NCBI GenBank assembly: GCA_046594915.1
Contig: JBKJRC010000016.1
Location: 62,001-126,000 of the forward strand
Direction of reading: 5' to 3'
Source of the DNA: Methylotenera_A sp046594915
Lineage (GTDB): Bacteria > Pseudomonadota > Gammaproteobacteria > Burkholderiales > Methylophilaceae
DNA: 64,000 nt
The position numbers and the translations under genes were made by a program. A model generated the notes under the pieces. It made no database searches, was not told the DNA's origin, and saw only the letters and a list, made by a program, of their open reading frames with translations. Below, piece after piece: positions 27,306-34,788 of the stretch (position 1 is the first letter of the stretch; the number at the start of each line of letters is the position of its first letter).

Positions 27306-27917
27306 ATGAATACCCTGCACCACCAAGCCACAGATTTTTTGAGCGCAATTGATACTGATTGGGCAAATTTAATTGCCACAGTTGGCCCTTATAATATTGA
27401 GACCGAACCACAGTACGAACCCTACGAAGCCCTTGTACGCGCTGTTGCTTATCAGCAACTACATGGCAAAGCAGGTGATGCAATTATCAAACGCTTTTTA
27501 GCAGCTTATGATGATACGTTTCCATCACCTGCCCAATTAATGGCTACTGAATTCGATACACTACGCGCCTGCGGGTTTTCTGGGCGCAAAATTGAGACCA
27601 TTAAAGGCATTGCAGATAGCGCACTGAGTGGACTGGTGCCAACGCAGCAGGCTGCCATAGCAATGCCAGATGAGGCATTAATTGAGCGTCTTGTTCAGTT
27701 AAAAGGCATAGGCCGCTGGACGGTAGAGATGCTGTTAATTTTTACGCTAGAACGCACAGATATATTACCAGCCGATGACTTTGGGGTGATAAATGGCTAT
27801 AAACGTCTTAAAAAATTAGCGTCTGCGCCAAAGCGCAATGAGATGATAGAGATTAGTAAGGCTTGGGCACCTTATAGAACAATCGCCAGCTGGTATTTAT
27901 GGCGCGTACCTAAATGA
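27306..27917 (+). CDS. alkA: DNA-3-methyladenine glycosylase II (AlkA type)
   Basis: Protein of 203 aa of the HhH-GPD glycosylase superfamily. The helix-hairpin-helix is LKGIGRWTVEMLLIF and the catalytic aspartate lies in LPADDFGVI. It lacks the N-terminal domain of E. coli AlkA (282 aa) and resembles the compact form in many bacteria. It excises alkylated bases such as 3-methyladenine. It is divergent from alkB, which supports a shared alkylation-repair role. Confidence 0.9.
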   Translation: MNTLHHQATDFLSAIDTDWANLIATVGPYNIETEPQYEPYEALVRAVAYQQLHGKAGDAIIKRFLAAYDDTFPSPAQLMATEFDTLRACGFSGRKIETIKGIADSALSGLVPTQQAAIAMPDEALIERLVQLKGIGRWTVEMLLIFTLERTDILPADDFGVINGYKRLKKLASAPKRNEMIEISKAWAPYRTIASWYLWRVPK

Positions 27918-27925
27918 GCCGCAAT

Positions 27926-27961
27926 AAAAAACCGCGCAGATAAAAGACTGAGCGGTTTTTT
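27926..27961. terminator. bidirectional terminator between alkA and the fasciclin gene
   Basis: AAAAAACCGC and GCGGTTTTTT pair over ten bases, and inner CAG/CTG pairs extend the stem past one G-A mismatch. A/T tracts on both sides allow function on both strands between these convergent genes. Confidence 0.8.
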
Positions 27962-27981
27962 ATTAACTACTTATTTACAGT

Positions 27982-28473
27982 TTATTTCTTTTTGCTTGCT
28001 TTCTTTTTAGCAGCTGGCTCTTGCATTAACACAGTATCGATAATATGAATCTCGCCGTTATCTGCCTTAATATCACCACCGCCTACAGCAGAAACGCCGT
28101 CTACTTTAATGCCTGAGGATATATCTAATTTTAACTCATGGCCTTCCATAGACTTTACTTTTCCAGCTTGTACATCTGCTGGTGTAATTTTGGCAGCAAC
28201 CACATGTGCTGTTAGCAATTTGGTTAATGCTGCCTTGTCTTTAAGTAAAGCATCTAGTTTATTTTTTGGGATTTTTGCAAATGCTTCATCGTTTGGTGCA
28301 AAAATCGTAAATGGGCCTGCACCTTTTAATGTCTCTTCTAAACCAGCTGCTTTAATGGCAGTAACCAATGTTTTTAATGAGCCATCTGCTGCTGCAGCAT
28401 CGATTAAGTCGTCTGCAAATGCAACATTTGAAACACTTAATGCAAATAGTGTTGCAAGTAATACTTTTTTCAT
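27982..28473 (-). CDS. secreted fasciclin (FAS1) domain protein
   Basis: Exported protein of 163 aa with a signal peptide (about 1-20, ending AFA). One FAS1 domain has the H1 motif LKGAGPFTIFAPNDEAFAKI and a C-terminal H2-like region (KADNGEIHIIDTVLM). A lysine-rich tail (KKKASKKK) follows. FAS1 proteins mediate adhesion or act as small periplasmic proteins; the role here is unknown. It is transcribed leftward from the long non-coding region on its right. Confidence 0.88.
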   Translation of the reverse strand: MKKVLLATLFALSVSNVAFADDLIDAAAADGSLKTLVTAIKAAGLEETLKGAGPFTIFAPNDEAFAKIPKNKLDALLKDKAALTKLLTAHVVAAKITPADVQAGKVKSMEGHELKLDISSGIKVDGVSAVGGGDIKADNGEIHIIDTVLMQEPAAKKKASKKK

Positions 28474-28941
28474 ACATTTCCTTAAATAATAAATTGATTA
28501 ATTGACTGTAGGCAATTCTCCGAATGAACCCGAATTAGGCCAGCGTGAGCTTACGCAAGTTGCATAGAAATGTAATTAAATATGATTCAATCTGTAAAAA
28601 AGCATTAAATTAAGCAGGAAAATTAAAAAACCGATTAAAAGATTTGGTTAAAACACAGAAGCTTAGAAAGCTGTAAAGAAAAGACTAAATGATAAGGTTA
28701 GTGCGCCTAATCTATAGCGGCAGAATCGCACTAGGTCAACGACGACTCATCGGCATAAACTGTTTGTTCATGAACAATTGATGCTTACTGCCTTATTCAC
28801 CGCACTAACGCCACTATTTTACACGCGTGTTAAGGTTAACTGTAATTTTTAGGTGATAAAGCGATTAACCTTTAAAATACATCTAAGCCTGCTAAGTAAG
28901 CTTGCAATCAGTTAGTTAACCCTATTTTTCACTGCATTTTA
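28474..28941. other. 468-base intergenic region rich in inverted repeats
   Basis: No protein gene is visible between the fasciclin and MFS genes. Besides the candidate RNA at 28697-28809, it contains a ten-base palindrome ACACGCGTGT (28821-28830) and the inverted repeat AAGGTTAA (28832-28839) / TTAACCTT (28865-28872). These could be operator sites for the MFS gene or further RNA structure. The left half (28500-28690) is AT-rich and I see nothing definite in it. Confidence 0.5.
28697..28809. ncRNA. candidate structured RNA with competing stems
   Basis: GTTAGTGCG (28697-28705) pairs perfectly with CGCACTAAC (28801-28809). Nested inside are GGCAG (28719-28723) with CTGCC (28788-28792), GCAT (28753-28756) with ATGC (28781-28784), and the palindrome TTGTTCATGAACAA (28764-28777). 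TAGTGCG in the left arm can instead pair with CGCACTA at 28727-28733, so two folds exclude each other. I cannot match it to 6S, 4.5S, RNase P, tmRNA or a known riboswitch. The strand is undecided: plus would place it ahead of the MFS gene, minus ahead of the fasciclin gene. Confidence 0.4.
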
Positions 28942-30177
28942 ATGAATCCATTATTCGCCTATCACCAGTACGCATTTCCTAAATTATTGGCGTTTCGCAT
29001 CCAAATCGTGCTTGCGTATCAAATGATGGCGGTCACTGTTGGCTGGCATATTTATGAGATCACGCACGATACTTTAGCGCTAGGATTAGTCGGGTTAGCG
29101 GAAGTCATTCCCTATTTTGGCGCTGCACTTTTTGCCGGGCACGCGGTTGATCATTTTTGGTCGCGTCGACTGTTTGGTGTGCTGGCTGCAGCGATGTTAT
29201 GTATCAACGCATTCACACTTACCGCTATTTCACTTGGCTGGTTTGGCAACAGCTTAAGTAGTGACGCATCACTTTTAATTTATGGCTCAATTGCTTTCAC
29301 AGGTGTTGCGCGCGCCTTTATTGCCCCGAGTTACAGCACGCTTTTTGCATTGATTTTGCCACGAGAACAATACGCACGCGCCACTGGCATTGGCAGTGCG
29401 GTATTTCAAACTGGCCTAGTACTTGGGCCTGCTTTTGGCGGCTTGCTGGTCGGTTTTGCCAACAAAACAACGGCTTATAGTATTGCCACTGCTTTATGTT
29501 CAGGCGCTGCAATTGCCATGTGGTCATTGCGTATTAAAGAGCCCAAAGCGCCACAAAACACGCCCGTTTTTGCCAGCATTGGCCAAGGTTTACGCTTTGT
29601 TTTTAGCAACCAAATCGTGTTAGGCGCGCTTTCACTGGATATGTTCGCCGTGCTATTTGGCGGCGCAGTTGCTATGTTGCCTGCATTTATTCAAGACATT
29701 TATCAGCTTGGCCCTGAAGGCTTGGGTATTTTACGTGCCGCGCCCGCGCTCGGTGCAATTTTCACAGGCTTGTGGTTAACGCGCCATCCGTTAAACAAAC
29801 ATGCAGGGCGCTGGTTATTGGGTGCGGTAGCAGGCTTTGGCATTTGTATGGTTGGTTTTGCAGTGACTACTTATTTTTGGGTGGCCGCGGTAATTTTGTT
29901 ATTGTCTGGTATTTTTGATGGCATTTCAGTGGTGATGCGCCAAACCATTATGCAACTAGCCACACCCGATGGCATGCGCGGACGCGTATCGGCCATTAAC
30001 GGTATTTTTATTGGCTCATCCAATGAGTTAGGCGCGTTTGAATCGGGCGTTGCAGCACGATTGTTGGGCTTGGTACCATCGGTTATTTTTGGCGGCATCA
30101 TGACACTTTCAGTCGTTGGCATCACGGCTAAATTAGCGCCAAAATTGCGCAAGTTGGAATTGCATCAAATACAATAA
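28942..30177 (+). CDS. MFS transporter (MFS_3/EntS-like)
   Basis: Membrane carrier of 411 aa with about twelve hydrophobic segments. The beginning (FRIQIVLAYQMMAVTVGWHIYEIT) and the segment FDGISVVMRQTIMQLATPDGMRGRVSAINGIFIG are typical of the MFS_3 group that includes the enterobactin exporter EntS. Substrate is unknown, and no siderophore genes are near. A long leader (at least 130 bases) with strong inverted repeats precedes it. It converges with a TetR regulator gene. Confidence 0.85.
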   Translation: MNPLFAYHQYAFPKLLAFRIQIVLAYQMMAVTVGWHIYEITHDTLALGLVGLAEVIPYFGAALFAGHAVDHFWSRRLFGVLAAAMLCINAFTLTAISLGWFGNSLSSDASLLIYGSIAFTGVARAFIAPSYSTLFALILPREQYARATGIGSAVFQTGLVLGPAFGGLLVGFANKTTAYSIATALCSGAAIAMWSLRIKEPKAPQNTPVFASIGQGLRFVFSNQIVLGALSLDMFAVLFGGAVAMLPAFIQDIYQLGPEGLGILRAAPALGAIFTGLWLTRHPLNKHAGRWLLGAVAGFGICMVGFAVTTYFWVAAVILLLSGIFDGISVVMRQTIMQLATPDGMRGRVSAINGIFIGSSNELGAFESGVAARLLGLVPSVIFGGIMTLSVVGITAKLAPKLRKLELHQIQ

Positions 30178-30226
30178 AATTGGCTGGCTAAATTCTATTT
30201 AGCTAAACTTTAGTCGGCCAATTTTT
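30176..30226. terminator. terminator between the convergent MFS and tetR genes
   Basis: Outer arms AAAATTGGC and GCCAATTTT (nine bases) enclose a second hairpin GCTAAAT/ATTTAGC, ending in T5 on the plus strand. It overlaps the 3' end of the tetR coding region, so it is mainly useful to the MFS transcript. Confidence 0.5.
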
Positions 30227-30841
30227 CAAAGCCATTTCCACTACTGCTAGTAATTCTTCACGTGTTGCGCCACTGCTGGCTTGTACCGACATGCCTTGGT
30301 GGATGGTCGCTACATATTTCGCCAATTGTTTGCTATCAGCTTGTTGCGGCAAATCGCCTTGTGCTTTTGCCAATTCAAAACGCTCTGCAAAATTAGCCTC
30401 AAAATGTTTTCTATAAAGAATCAACTCTTGCTGAATTGCGTTTGAGCTTTGCCCACATGTGAGTGCGGCTTGCACAATCAAGCAACCGTTGGGGGTATTT
30501 TTGTTAGTGAAAAAATCAGCCGCTTGCAGCAAAAAGCTTTCTACTACTTGGCGCGCTGTCGCTTGTTTTTTGACTTCTGTGACAAAGGCTACCGGCCCTG
30601 CAACATAACGCGCTAAAGCCTGACGAAACAACGTTTCTTTATTGCCAAAAGCCGCATAAATACTGGGTTTATTAATCCCAAGCGCTTCGGTCAACTCCGC
30701 CATAGAAGTACCTTCATAGCCGCGCGACCAAAACACATGTAGCGCTGCATCCAGTGCTTCATCATGGTTAAATGCTAGTGGGCGACCACGCGGTTTGGCT
30801 GGCAGCTTTATGGATTTTTCTGTTGTATTCACATTATTCAT
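30203..30841 (-). CDS. TetR/AcrR family transcriptional regulator
   Basis: Protein of 212 aa. The N-terminal helix-turn-helix region (about 17-63) contains ALDAALHVFWSRGYEGTSMA and LTEALGINKPSIYAAFGNKE, both characteristic of TetR. The C-terminal ligand domain carries one conserved cysteine (GCLIVQAAL). It is divergent from the SDR-hydrolase-DUF2798 operon, with two matching operator-like repeats in between, so it is probably an autoregulated repressor of that operon. The inducer is unknown. Confidence 0.92.
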   Translation of the reverse strand: MNNVNTTEKSIKLPAKPRGRPLAFNHDEALDAALHVFWSRGYEGTSMAELTEALGINKPSIYAAFGNKETLFRQALARYVAGPVAFVTEVKKQATARQVVESFLLQAADFFTNKNTPNGCLIVQAALTCGQSSNAIQQELILYRKHFEANFAERFELAKAQGDLPQQADSKQLAKYVATIHQGMSVQASSGATREELLAVVEMALKNWPTKV

Positions 30842-30868
30842 GCGTATTTATTACTGATAAAAATAATA

Positions 30869-30886
30869 TTGTACCACTAGGTACAA
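30869..30886. promoter_or_regulatory. TetR-type operator 1
   Basis: TTGTACC and GGTACAA form a perfect seven-base dyad around the spacer ACTA. It lies just upstream of the tetR start on the minus strand and seven bases before the -35 box of the divergent promoter, so a bound repressor could block both directions. Confidence 0.65.
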
Positions 30887-30892
30887 AACTAT

Positions 30893-30921
30893 TTGACAAA
30901 TTATTTTAACTCATCTATTAT
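30893..30921 (+). promoter_or_regulatory. sigma-70 promoter of the SDR operon
   Basis: A perfect TTGACA -35 box (30893-30898) and TATTAT -10 box (30916-30921) are separated by exactly 17 bases. The promoter drives the SDR gene, which starts at 30964 with RBS AAGGA. It is flanked on each side by copies of the same operator sequence. Confidence 0.75.
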
Positions 30922-30923
30922 TT

Positions 30924-30941
30924 ATTTACCAATCGGTACAA
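30924..30941. promoter_or_regulatory. TetR-type operator 2
   Basis: The sequence ATTTACC-AATC-GGTACAA repeats the architecture of operator 1 with an identical right arm (GGTACAA) and a degenerate left arm. It directly follows the -10 box, at the expected start of transcription. Centre-to-centre distance to operator 1 is 55 bases. Confidence 0.55.
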
Positions 30942-30963
30942 ATATAAATTTTAAGGATCAAAT

Positions 30964-31707
30964 ATGTCAAAATCAACACAAAAAATAGCATTCATCACTG
31001 GTGCCAATCGCGGCATTGGTTTTGAGACCGCAAAAGGTTTGGGCGCATTAGGTATTACAATTATTATCGGCGCACGCGATACCAATAAAGGCGAAATCGC
31101 CGCCAAACAATTACAAGCGCTAGGCTACCAGGCAGAAGCTGTTCATTACGATGCCAACCAAGCGAAATCTGCTGACCAAGTATTTGAGTATTTGAACAAG
31201 CAGTACGGAAAATTAGATATTTTAGTGAATAACGCGGGCATTAACCAAGAACAGCTGATGGGCAGTAATAACAGCAGCACGGTTAGCATTGATACAATTC
31301 AGCAGACTTTCCACAGCAATCTATTTGCCGTAATAGAACTGACGCAAAAACTAATGCCACTGATTAAAAAAGCCCCTGCAGGTCGTATCGTCAATCTGTC
31401 GAGTATATTGGCCTCACTCACGTTACATAGTATGCCGAATTCACCGATTGACCCTGCAAAAGCATTTGCCTATAACGCCTCCAAAACCGCGCTCAACGTA
31501 TATACCGTGCATTTAGCGCATGAATTACGTGATACCAATATCAAAGTGAATTCTGCACATCCTGGCTGGGTAAAAACAGCACTTGGTGGAGAAAATGCAC
31601 CGATGGAAGTGGCCGATAGTTACAAAACCAGCGTGCAATTAGCCACGCTAGATAGCAATGGCGCCAATGGCGGATTTTTTCATCTGGGCGAGGCTTTGCC
31701 TTGGTAA
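30964..31707 (+). CDS. short-chain dehydrogenase/reductase
   Basis: SDR of 247 aa. The NAD(P)-binding motif is TGANRGIGFE near residues 13-22, NNAG follows near 90, and the catalytic Ser and Tyr-X3-Lys are seen as NLSSILAS and YNASK. Resembles carbonyl-reductase-like SDRs that prefer NADPH, but the substrate is unknown. First gene of an operon with an alpha/beta hydrolase and a DUF2798 membrane protein, controlled by the divergent TetR regulator. Such TetR-SDR pairs often respond to reactive electrophiles. Confidence 0.9.
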   Translation: MSKSTQKIAFITGANRGIGFETAKGLGALGITIIIGARDTNKGEIAAKQLQALGYQAEAVHYDANQAKSADQVFEYLNKQYGKLDILVNNAGINQEQLMGSNNSSTVSIDTIQQTFHSNLFAVIELTQKLMPLIKKAPAGRIVNLSSILASLTLHSMPNSPIDPAKAFAYNASKTALNVYTVHLAHELRDTNIKVNSAHPGWVKTALGGENAPMEVADSYKTSVQLATLDSNGANGGFFHLGEALPW

Positions 31708-31753
31708 ATTTTTGACAGTGTGGTTTTCGAACTAAATAGAAAAGGACAACCTT

Positions 31754-32629
31754 ATGCAAGATTTATCCAAAATTGGCCAAATATCAGATATTCAAATAGA
31801 CGCGAACAGGGCTTTGCGATTTTTTAAAACGGGCACTGGTGCGCCGTTGGTTTTTCTGCATACTATTCGCACCCAGCTAGATTATTTTCAAGAGGCAATC
31901 CCACTGCTTGCGCAGCATTACACGGTTTACGCAGTTGATCTTCCAGGACATGGTTACTCATCCATTGACACCAAGGCCAACTACGATGAACCGTATTTCC
32001 GCAGTGCAGTCATTGCTTTTATTGAGAAACTTGATCTGCGGGAGGTGACTTTGGTGGGCGAATCCATTGGCGCAGTTTTAGCATTGACCGTTGCCAGCAC
32101 ATTGCCTGAACGTATCAAAGCAGTAGTTTCATCCAATACATACGATTACGACACGCGCTACGCAGATGGTGTACGCCGTGGTAATTTCATTGCGAACTTC
32201 ATCCTCGGTCAGTTTGCCATCCCAACTCTTGGAGCAGTGTTTACGGCAATGGAAAACAAACTATTGCTTGGTCTCATCATGCGTGGCGGATTGCGCATGA
32301 AGCGCTGGATGCCTAATCATCTACTCACTGAATTCAACCGTGTTGGATATCGCAAAGGTTACCGTTATGTTGAGCGCAGCGTCTTCGCCAACTGGCGTTC
32401 ATGGGGCAATGCGCGGTCTATGTATGCTGCGGTAAAAGTGCCTGTCAAACTCATATACGGCGAACATGATTGGTCAACCTTAGATGAACGCAAACGCACT
32501 GCAAAACAACTAGGTGGGATAGCGATTAGCACCGTTGCCAATACTGGACATTTTGCCTTTGTCGATAACCCACACAAACTGGTTGATCTTGTATTAGCCA
32601 TTAAACAGAGTAAATCTCATGGCAAATAA
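31754..32629 (+). CDS. alpha/beta hydrolase
   Basis: Protein of 291 aa with the alpha/beta hydrolase fold. The oxyanion region is FLHTIRTQLD, the strand-turn motif is VDLPGHGYSS, the nucleophile serine lies in GESIGA, the acid in YGEHDWSTLD and the histidine in TGHFAFVDN. The substrate is unknown. It lies 46 bases after the SDR gene and overlaps the next gene by 11 bases, so it belongs to the TetR-controlled operon. Confidence 0.88.
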   Translation: MQDLSKIGQISDIQIDANRALRFFKTGTGAPLVFLHTIRTQLDYFQEAIPLLAQHYTVYAVDLPGHGYSSIDTKANYDEPYFRSAVIAFIEKLDLREVTLVGESIGAVLALTVASTLPERIKAVVSSNTYDYDTRYADGVRRGNFIANFILGQFAIPTLGAVFTAMENKLLLGLIMRGGLRMKRWMPNHLLTEFNRVGYRKGYRYVERSVFANWRSWGNARSMYAAVKVPVKLIYGEHDWSTLDERKRTAKQLGGIAISTVANTGHFAFVDNPHKLVDLVLAIKQSKSHGK

Positions 32630-32858
32630 AATCGCTTACCGCTATCGTAGCGAGATTTTTGCGCTCATCATGTCTGCAAACACGTCGCTAATTGTGTCTG
32701 GCATCATCATTTTTCTGCGTATCCAGCCATATACAAATTTTTTAAAAATGTGGCTTAGGGCGTTTATAATCGCATGGCCCATTGTGTTTGTTGCAATTTT
32801 AATCATTGCGCCATTGGTGAATAAACTACTAAATTTATTTGTTGAAGAGCATAAATAG
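32619..32858 (+). CDS. DUF2798 membrane protein
   Basis: A 79-aa protein with two hydrophobic helices (about 16-34 and 47-68), resembling DUF2798. Members usually carry two such helices and have no known function. Its start overlaps the end of the hydrolase gene, implying translational coupling. It is the last gene of the operon. Confidence 0.75.
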   Translation: MANKIAYRYRSEIFALIMSANTSLIVSGIIIFLRIQPYTNFLKMWLRAFIIAWPIVFVAILIIAPLVNKLLNLFVEEHK

Positions 32859-32960
32859 GTTTTTATACATACGCTTTACCGCGTAATATTTAGCCAATAA
32901 ATAGGCGTATGATACTTATTATTACTTGTAGAGTAAGTCAATAAACATAAGGGGTTTCGT

Positions 32961-33809
32961 ATGTCCGCTAAAGCCGATGTTGAGATTATTTATCGTCACT
33001 CCTTGCCAATTCGCATTATGCATTGGATAAATGTAGTTTGCTTCATCATTTTATTAATGAGTGGGCTCAACATTTTTAATGCACACACCTCGCTTTACTT
33101 TGGCAAATCTTCTTATAGCGGCAAACCTGCTATTTTTGAAATCAAATCCATGCAAGCCAACACGGGCCAATTAAAAGGTATCACCAGTATTTTTGGCTAC
33201 CAATTTAACACCACTGGCATTTTGGGTGCGTCTTTCGATGCTAATGGCGAATTCATCGCGCGCGGTTTTCCTGCTTGGTTGACCATTCCCGGGCCAAGAT
33301 GGTTATCGATGGCACGGCTTTGGCATTTCTTTTTTGCGTGGCTTTTTGTCATTAACGGCATTTGTTATGTGGCATATGCGTTTCTCAGCAAACACGTTCA
33401 ACGCGATTTAGCGGTGACAAAACAAGACCGCACCACCATTTGGCAATCGATTAAAGACCATATTCGCTTTAAACATGACACTGGCGAAGCAGCAAAACAC
33501 TACAACGTGCTGCAAAAAATAGCCTATTTAAGTGTGATTTTTATTCTGTTACCGCTGGTGATATTAATGGGCTGGGCGATGTCGCCGTTTTTAAATTCAT
33601 TATTGCCTGGCTGGGTCGATTTATTTGGCGGCCGCCAATCGGCGCGCACTATTCACTTTATTGTGGCTTGGTTATTGGTGGGGTTTGTGTTTATTCATGT
33701 ATTTCAAGTGATTATCACGGGCTTATGGAACAACCTGCGCTCTATGATTACGGGCCAATTTAGAATTGAGTCCTCCCACCTGAATAATTTGGACGCAGAT
33801 AAGGAGTAA
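32961..33809 (+). CDS. b-type cytochrome membrane subunit (cytochrome b561 / HyaC-like)
   Basis: Protein of 282 aa with four or more membrane helices. Candidate haem-ligand histidines lie in IRIMHWINVV, LWHFFFAWLF and ARTIHFIVAWL; a further one is in FIHVFQVI. The layout fits prokaryotic cytochrome b561 membrane anchors (Ni/Fe-hydrogenase b subunit type). Only three bases separate it from the molybdopterin oxidoreductase gene, so it probably passes electrons between quinone and that enzyme. RBS AAGGGG precedes the ATG. Confidence 0.85.
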   Translation: MSAKADVEIIYRHSLPIRIMHWINVVCFIILLMSGLNIFNAHTSLYFGKSSYSGKPAIFEIKSMQANTGQLKGITSIFGYQFNTTGILGASFDANGEFIARGFPAWLTIPGPRWLSMARLWHFFFAWLFVINGICYVAYAFLSKHVQRDLAVTKQDRTTIWQSIKDHIRFKHDTGEAAKHYNVLQKIAYLSVIFILLPLVILMGWAMSPFLNSLLPGWVDLFGGRQSARTIHFIVAWLLVGFVFIHVFQVIITGLWNNLRSMITGQFRIESSHLNNLDADKE

Positions 33810-33812
33810 ATC

Positions 33813-34580
33813 ATGCACCAAACCGATAGAAGAAAATTCCTAACGCGTTTAATGGCTGGCGCGGGCACGCTGGTATTAGCAGGGTGCGATAAGTTGTCTC
33901 AATCCCAAACGTTTACCAACATTTTAAGCACTGGCGAAAGCTTAAGTCTTAACGCACATCGTTTATTAAGTACGCGCAAATCCATGGCGCAAGAGTTCGA
34001 CGCAGCAGATTTATCGCCCAGTTTTCGCAGCAACGGCACAGCTTCGCCTAATAGCCCAGCTTACCATGCACTGGCAAAAAACAGCTTTGCGGATTGGATT
34101 TTAGAAGTTGGCGGCTTGGTGGAAAAACCACTTAAATTGAATCTGGCGCAAATTCAGCAGCTACCTAGGCGCACGCAAATCACGCGACACGATTGCGTAG
34201 AAGGCTGGAGCGCAATTGGCAAATGGACAGGCGCACCTTTGCACGAAATATTGGCTTTAGCAAAACCCAAACCAAAGGCGCGTTTTGTGGTGTTTTACTG
34301 CGCCGACCCGATGGATGAAGATGACACGAATTACTACTACGAAAGCATCGATATGGACGATGCGTATCACGCACAAACCCTATTGGCTTATCAATTAAAC
34401 GATGCCATATTGCCGATTAAAAACGGTGCGCCACTTCGGTTAAGAGTTGAGCGACAGCTTGGCTACAAACATGCCAAATACATCATGAAAATAGAATTAG
34501 TCGAAAGCTTTGACCATATTGCTGGCGGCAAAGGCGGCTACTGGGAAGATACTGGCTACCAATGGTATGCCGGTATTTAA
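33813..34580 (+). CDS. Tat-exported SuoX/YedY-type molybdopterin oxidoreductase, possible lipoprotein
   Basis: Protein of 255 aa. The N-terminus has a twin-arginine motif (TDRRKFL) and then VLAGC, a candidate lipobox with C25. The sulfite-oxidase fold holds the molybdenum-ligand cysteine C128 in RHDCVEGWSAIGKWTG; further on are FYCADPMDEDD and LRLRVERQLGYKHAK. Family members oxidise sulfite or reduce sulfoxides (MsrP). Here the partner is a b561 cytochrome rather than MsrQ, so the reaction is uncertain. RBS AAGGAG precedes the ATG. Confidence 0.85.
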   Translation: MHQTDRRKFLTRLMAGAGTLVLAGCDKLSQSQTFTNILSTGESLSLNAHRLLSTRKSMAQEFDAADLSPSFRSNGTASPNSPAYHALAKNSFADWILEVGGLVEKPLKLNLAQIQQLPRRTQITRHDCVEGWSAIGKWTGAPLHEILALAKPKPKARFVVFYCADPMDEDDTNYYYESIDMDDAYHAQTLLAYQLNDAILPIKNGAPLRLRVERQLGYKHAKYIMKIELVESFDHIAGGKGGYWEDTGYQWYAGI

Positions 34581-34606
34581 TCTGCGCGCTGTTAATTTTT
34601 AGGCAG

Positions 34607-34726
34607 TTATTTTTTAGCCGGCGTACTCGATTTCATTGGAATAATCGAATGTACTGGCACCACAACTTCTTTGCTTTTTTTAGGTTTTTTTGTTTCTTTG
34701 TTACTTTTAATTTGACCTTTTGCCAT
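34607..34726 (-). CDS. small Lys-rich protein, 39 aa
   Basis: A short gene starting MAKGQIKSNKETKKPKK and ending STPAKK, with a good RBS (GGAG, seven bases upstream). About a third of the residues are Lys. The opening MAKGQ-x-x-SN-x-E-x-KKPK recalls a small conserved proteobacterial family of unknown function whose members I remember only by this start. It lies alone between the Mo-oxidoreductase gene and the rhomboid gene. Confidence 0.6.
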   Translation of the reverse strand: MAKGQIKSNKETKKPKKSKEVVVPVHSIIPMKSSTPAKK

Positions 34727-34788
34727 GATAATTCTCCAAAGTGAATAATAGTCGAACCATCATAGACTGATAGCGCAATTTGGGGAGA

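Noticed and set aside
28697..28809. assignment of the structured element to 6S, 4.5S, tRNA or hammerhead RNA
   Set aside because: Size and conserved core motifs do not fit: the 4.5S GGAAGGAAGC-type loop, tRNA T-arm and hammerhead core are all absent, and 6S is longer.
32868..32911. CATACGC...GCGTATG inverted repeat upstream of the cytochrome b gene
   Set aside because: Only seven bases long with a 30-base loop in an AT-rich spacer; too weak to call an operator.
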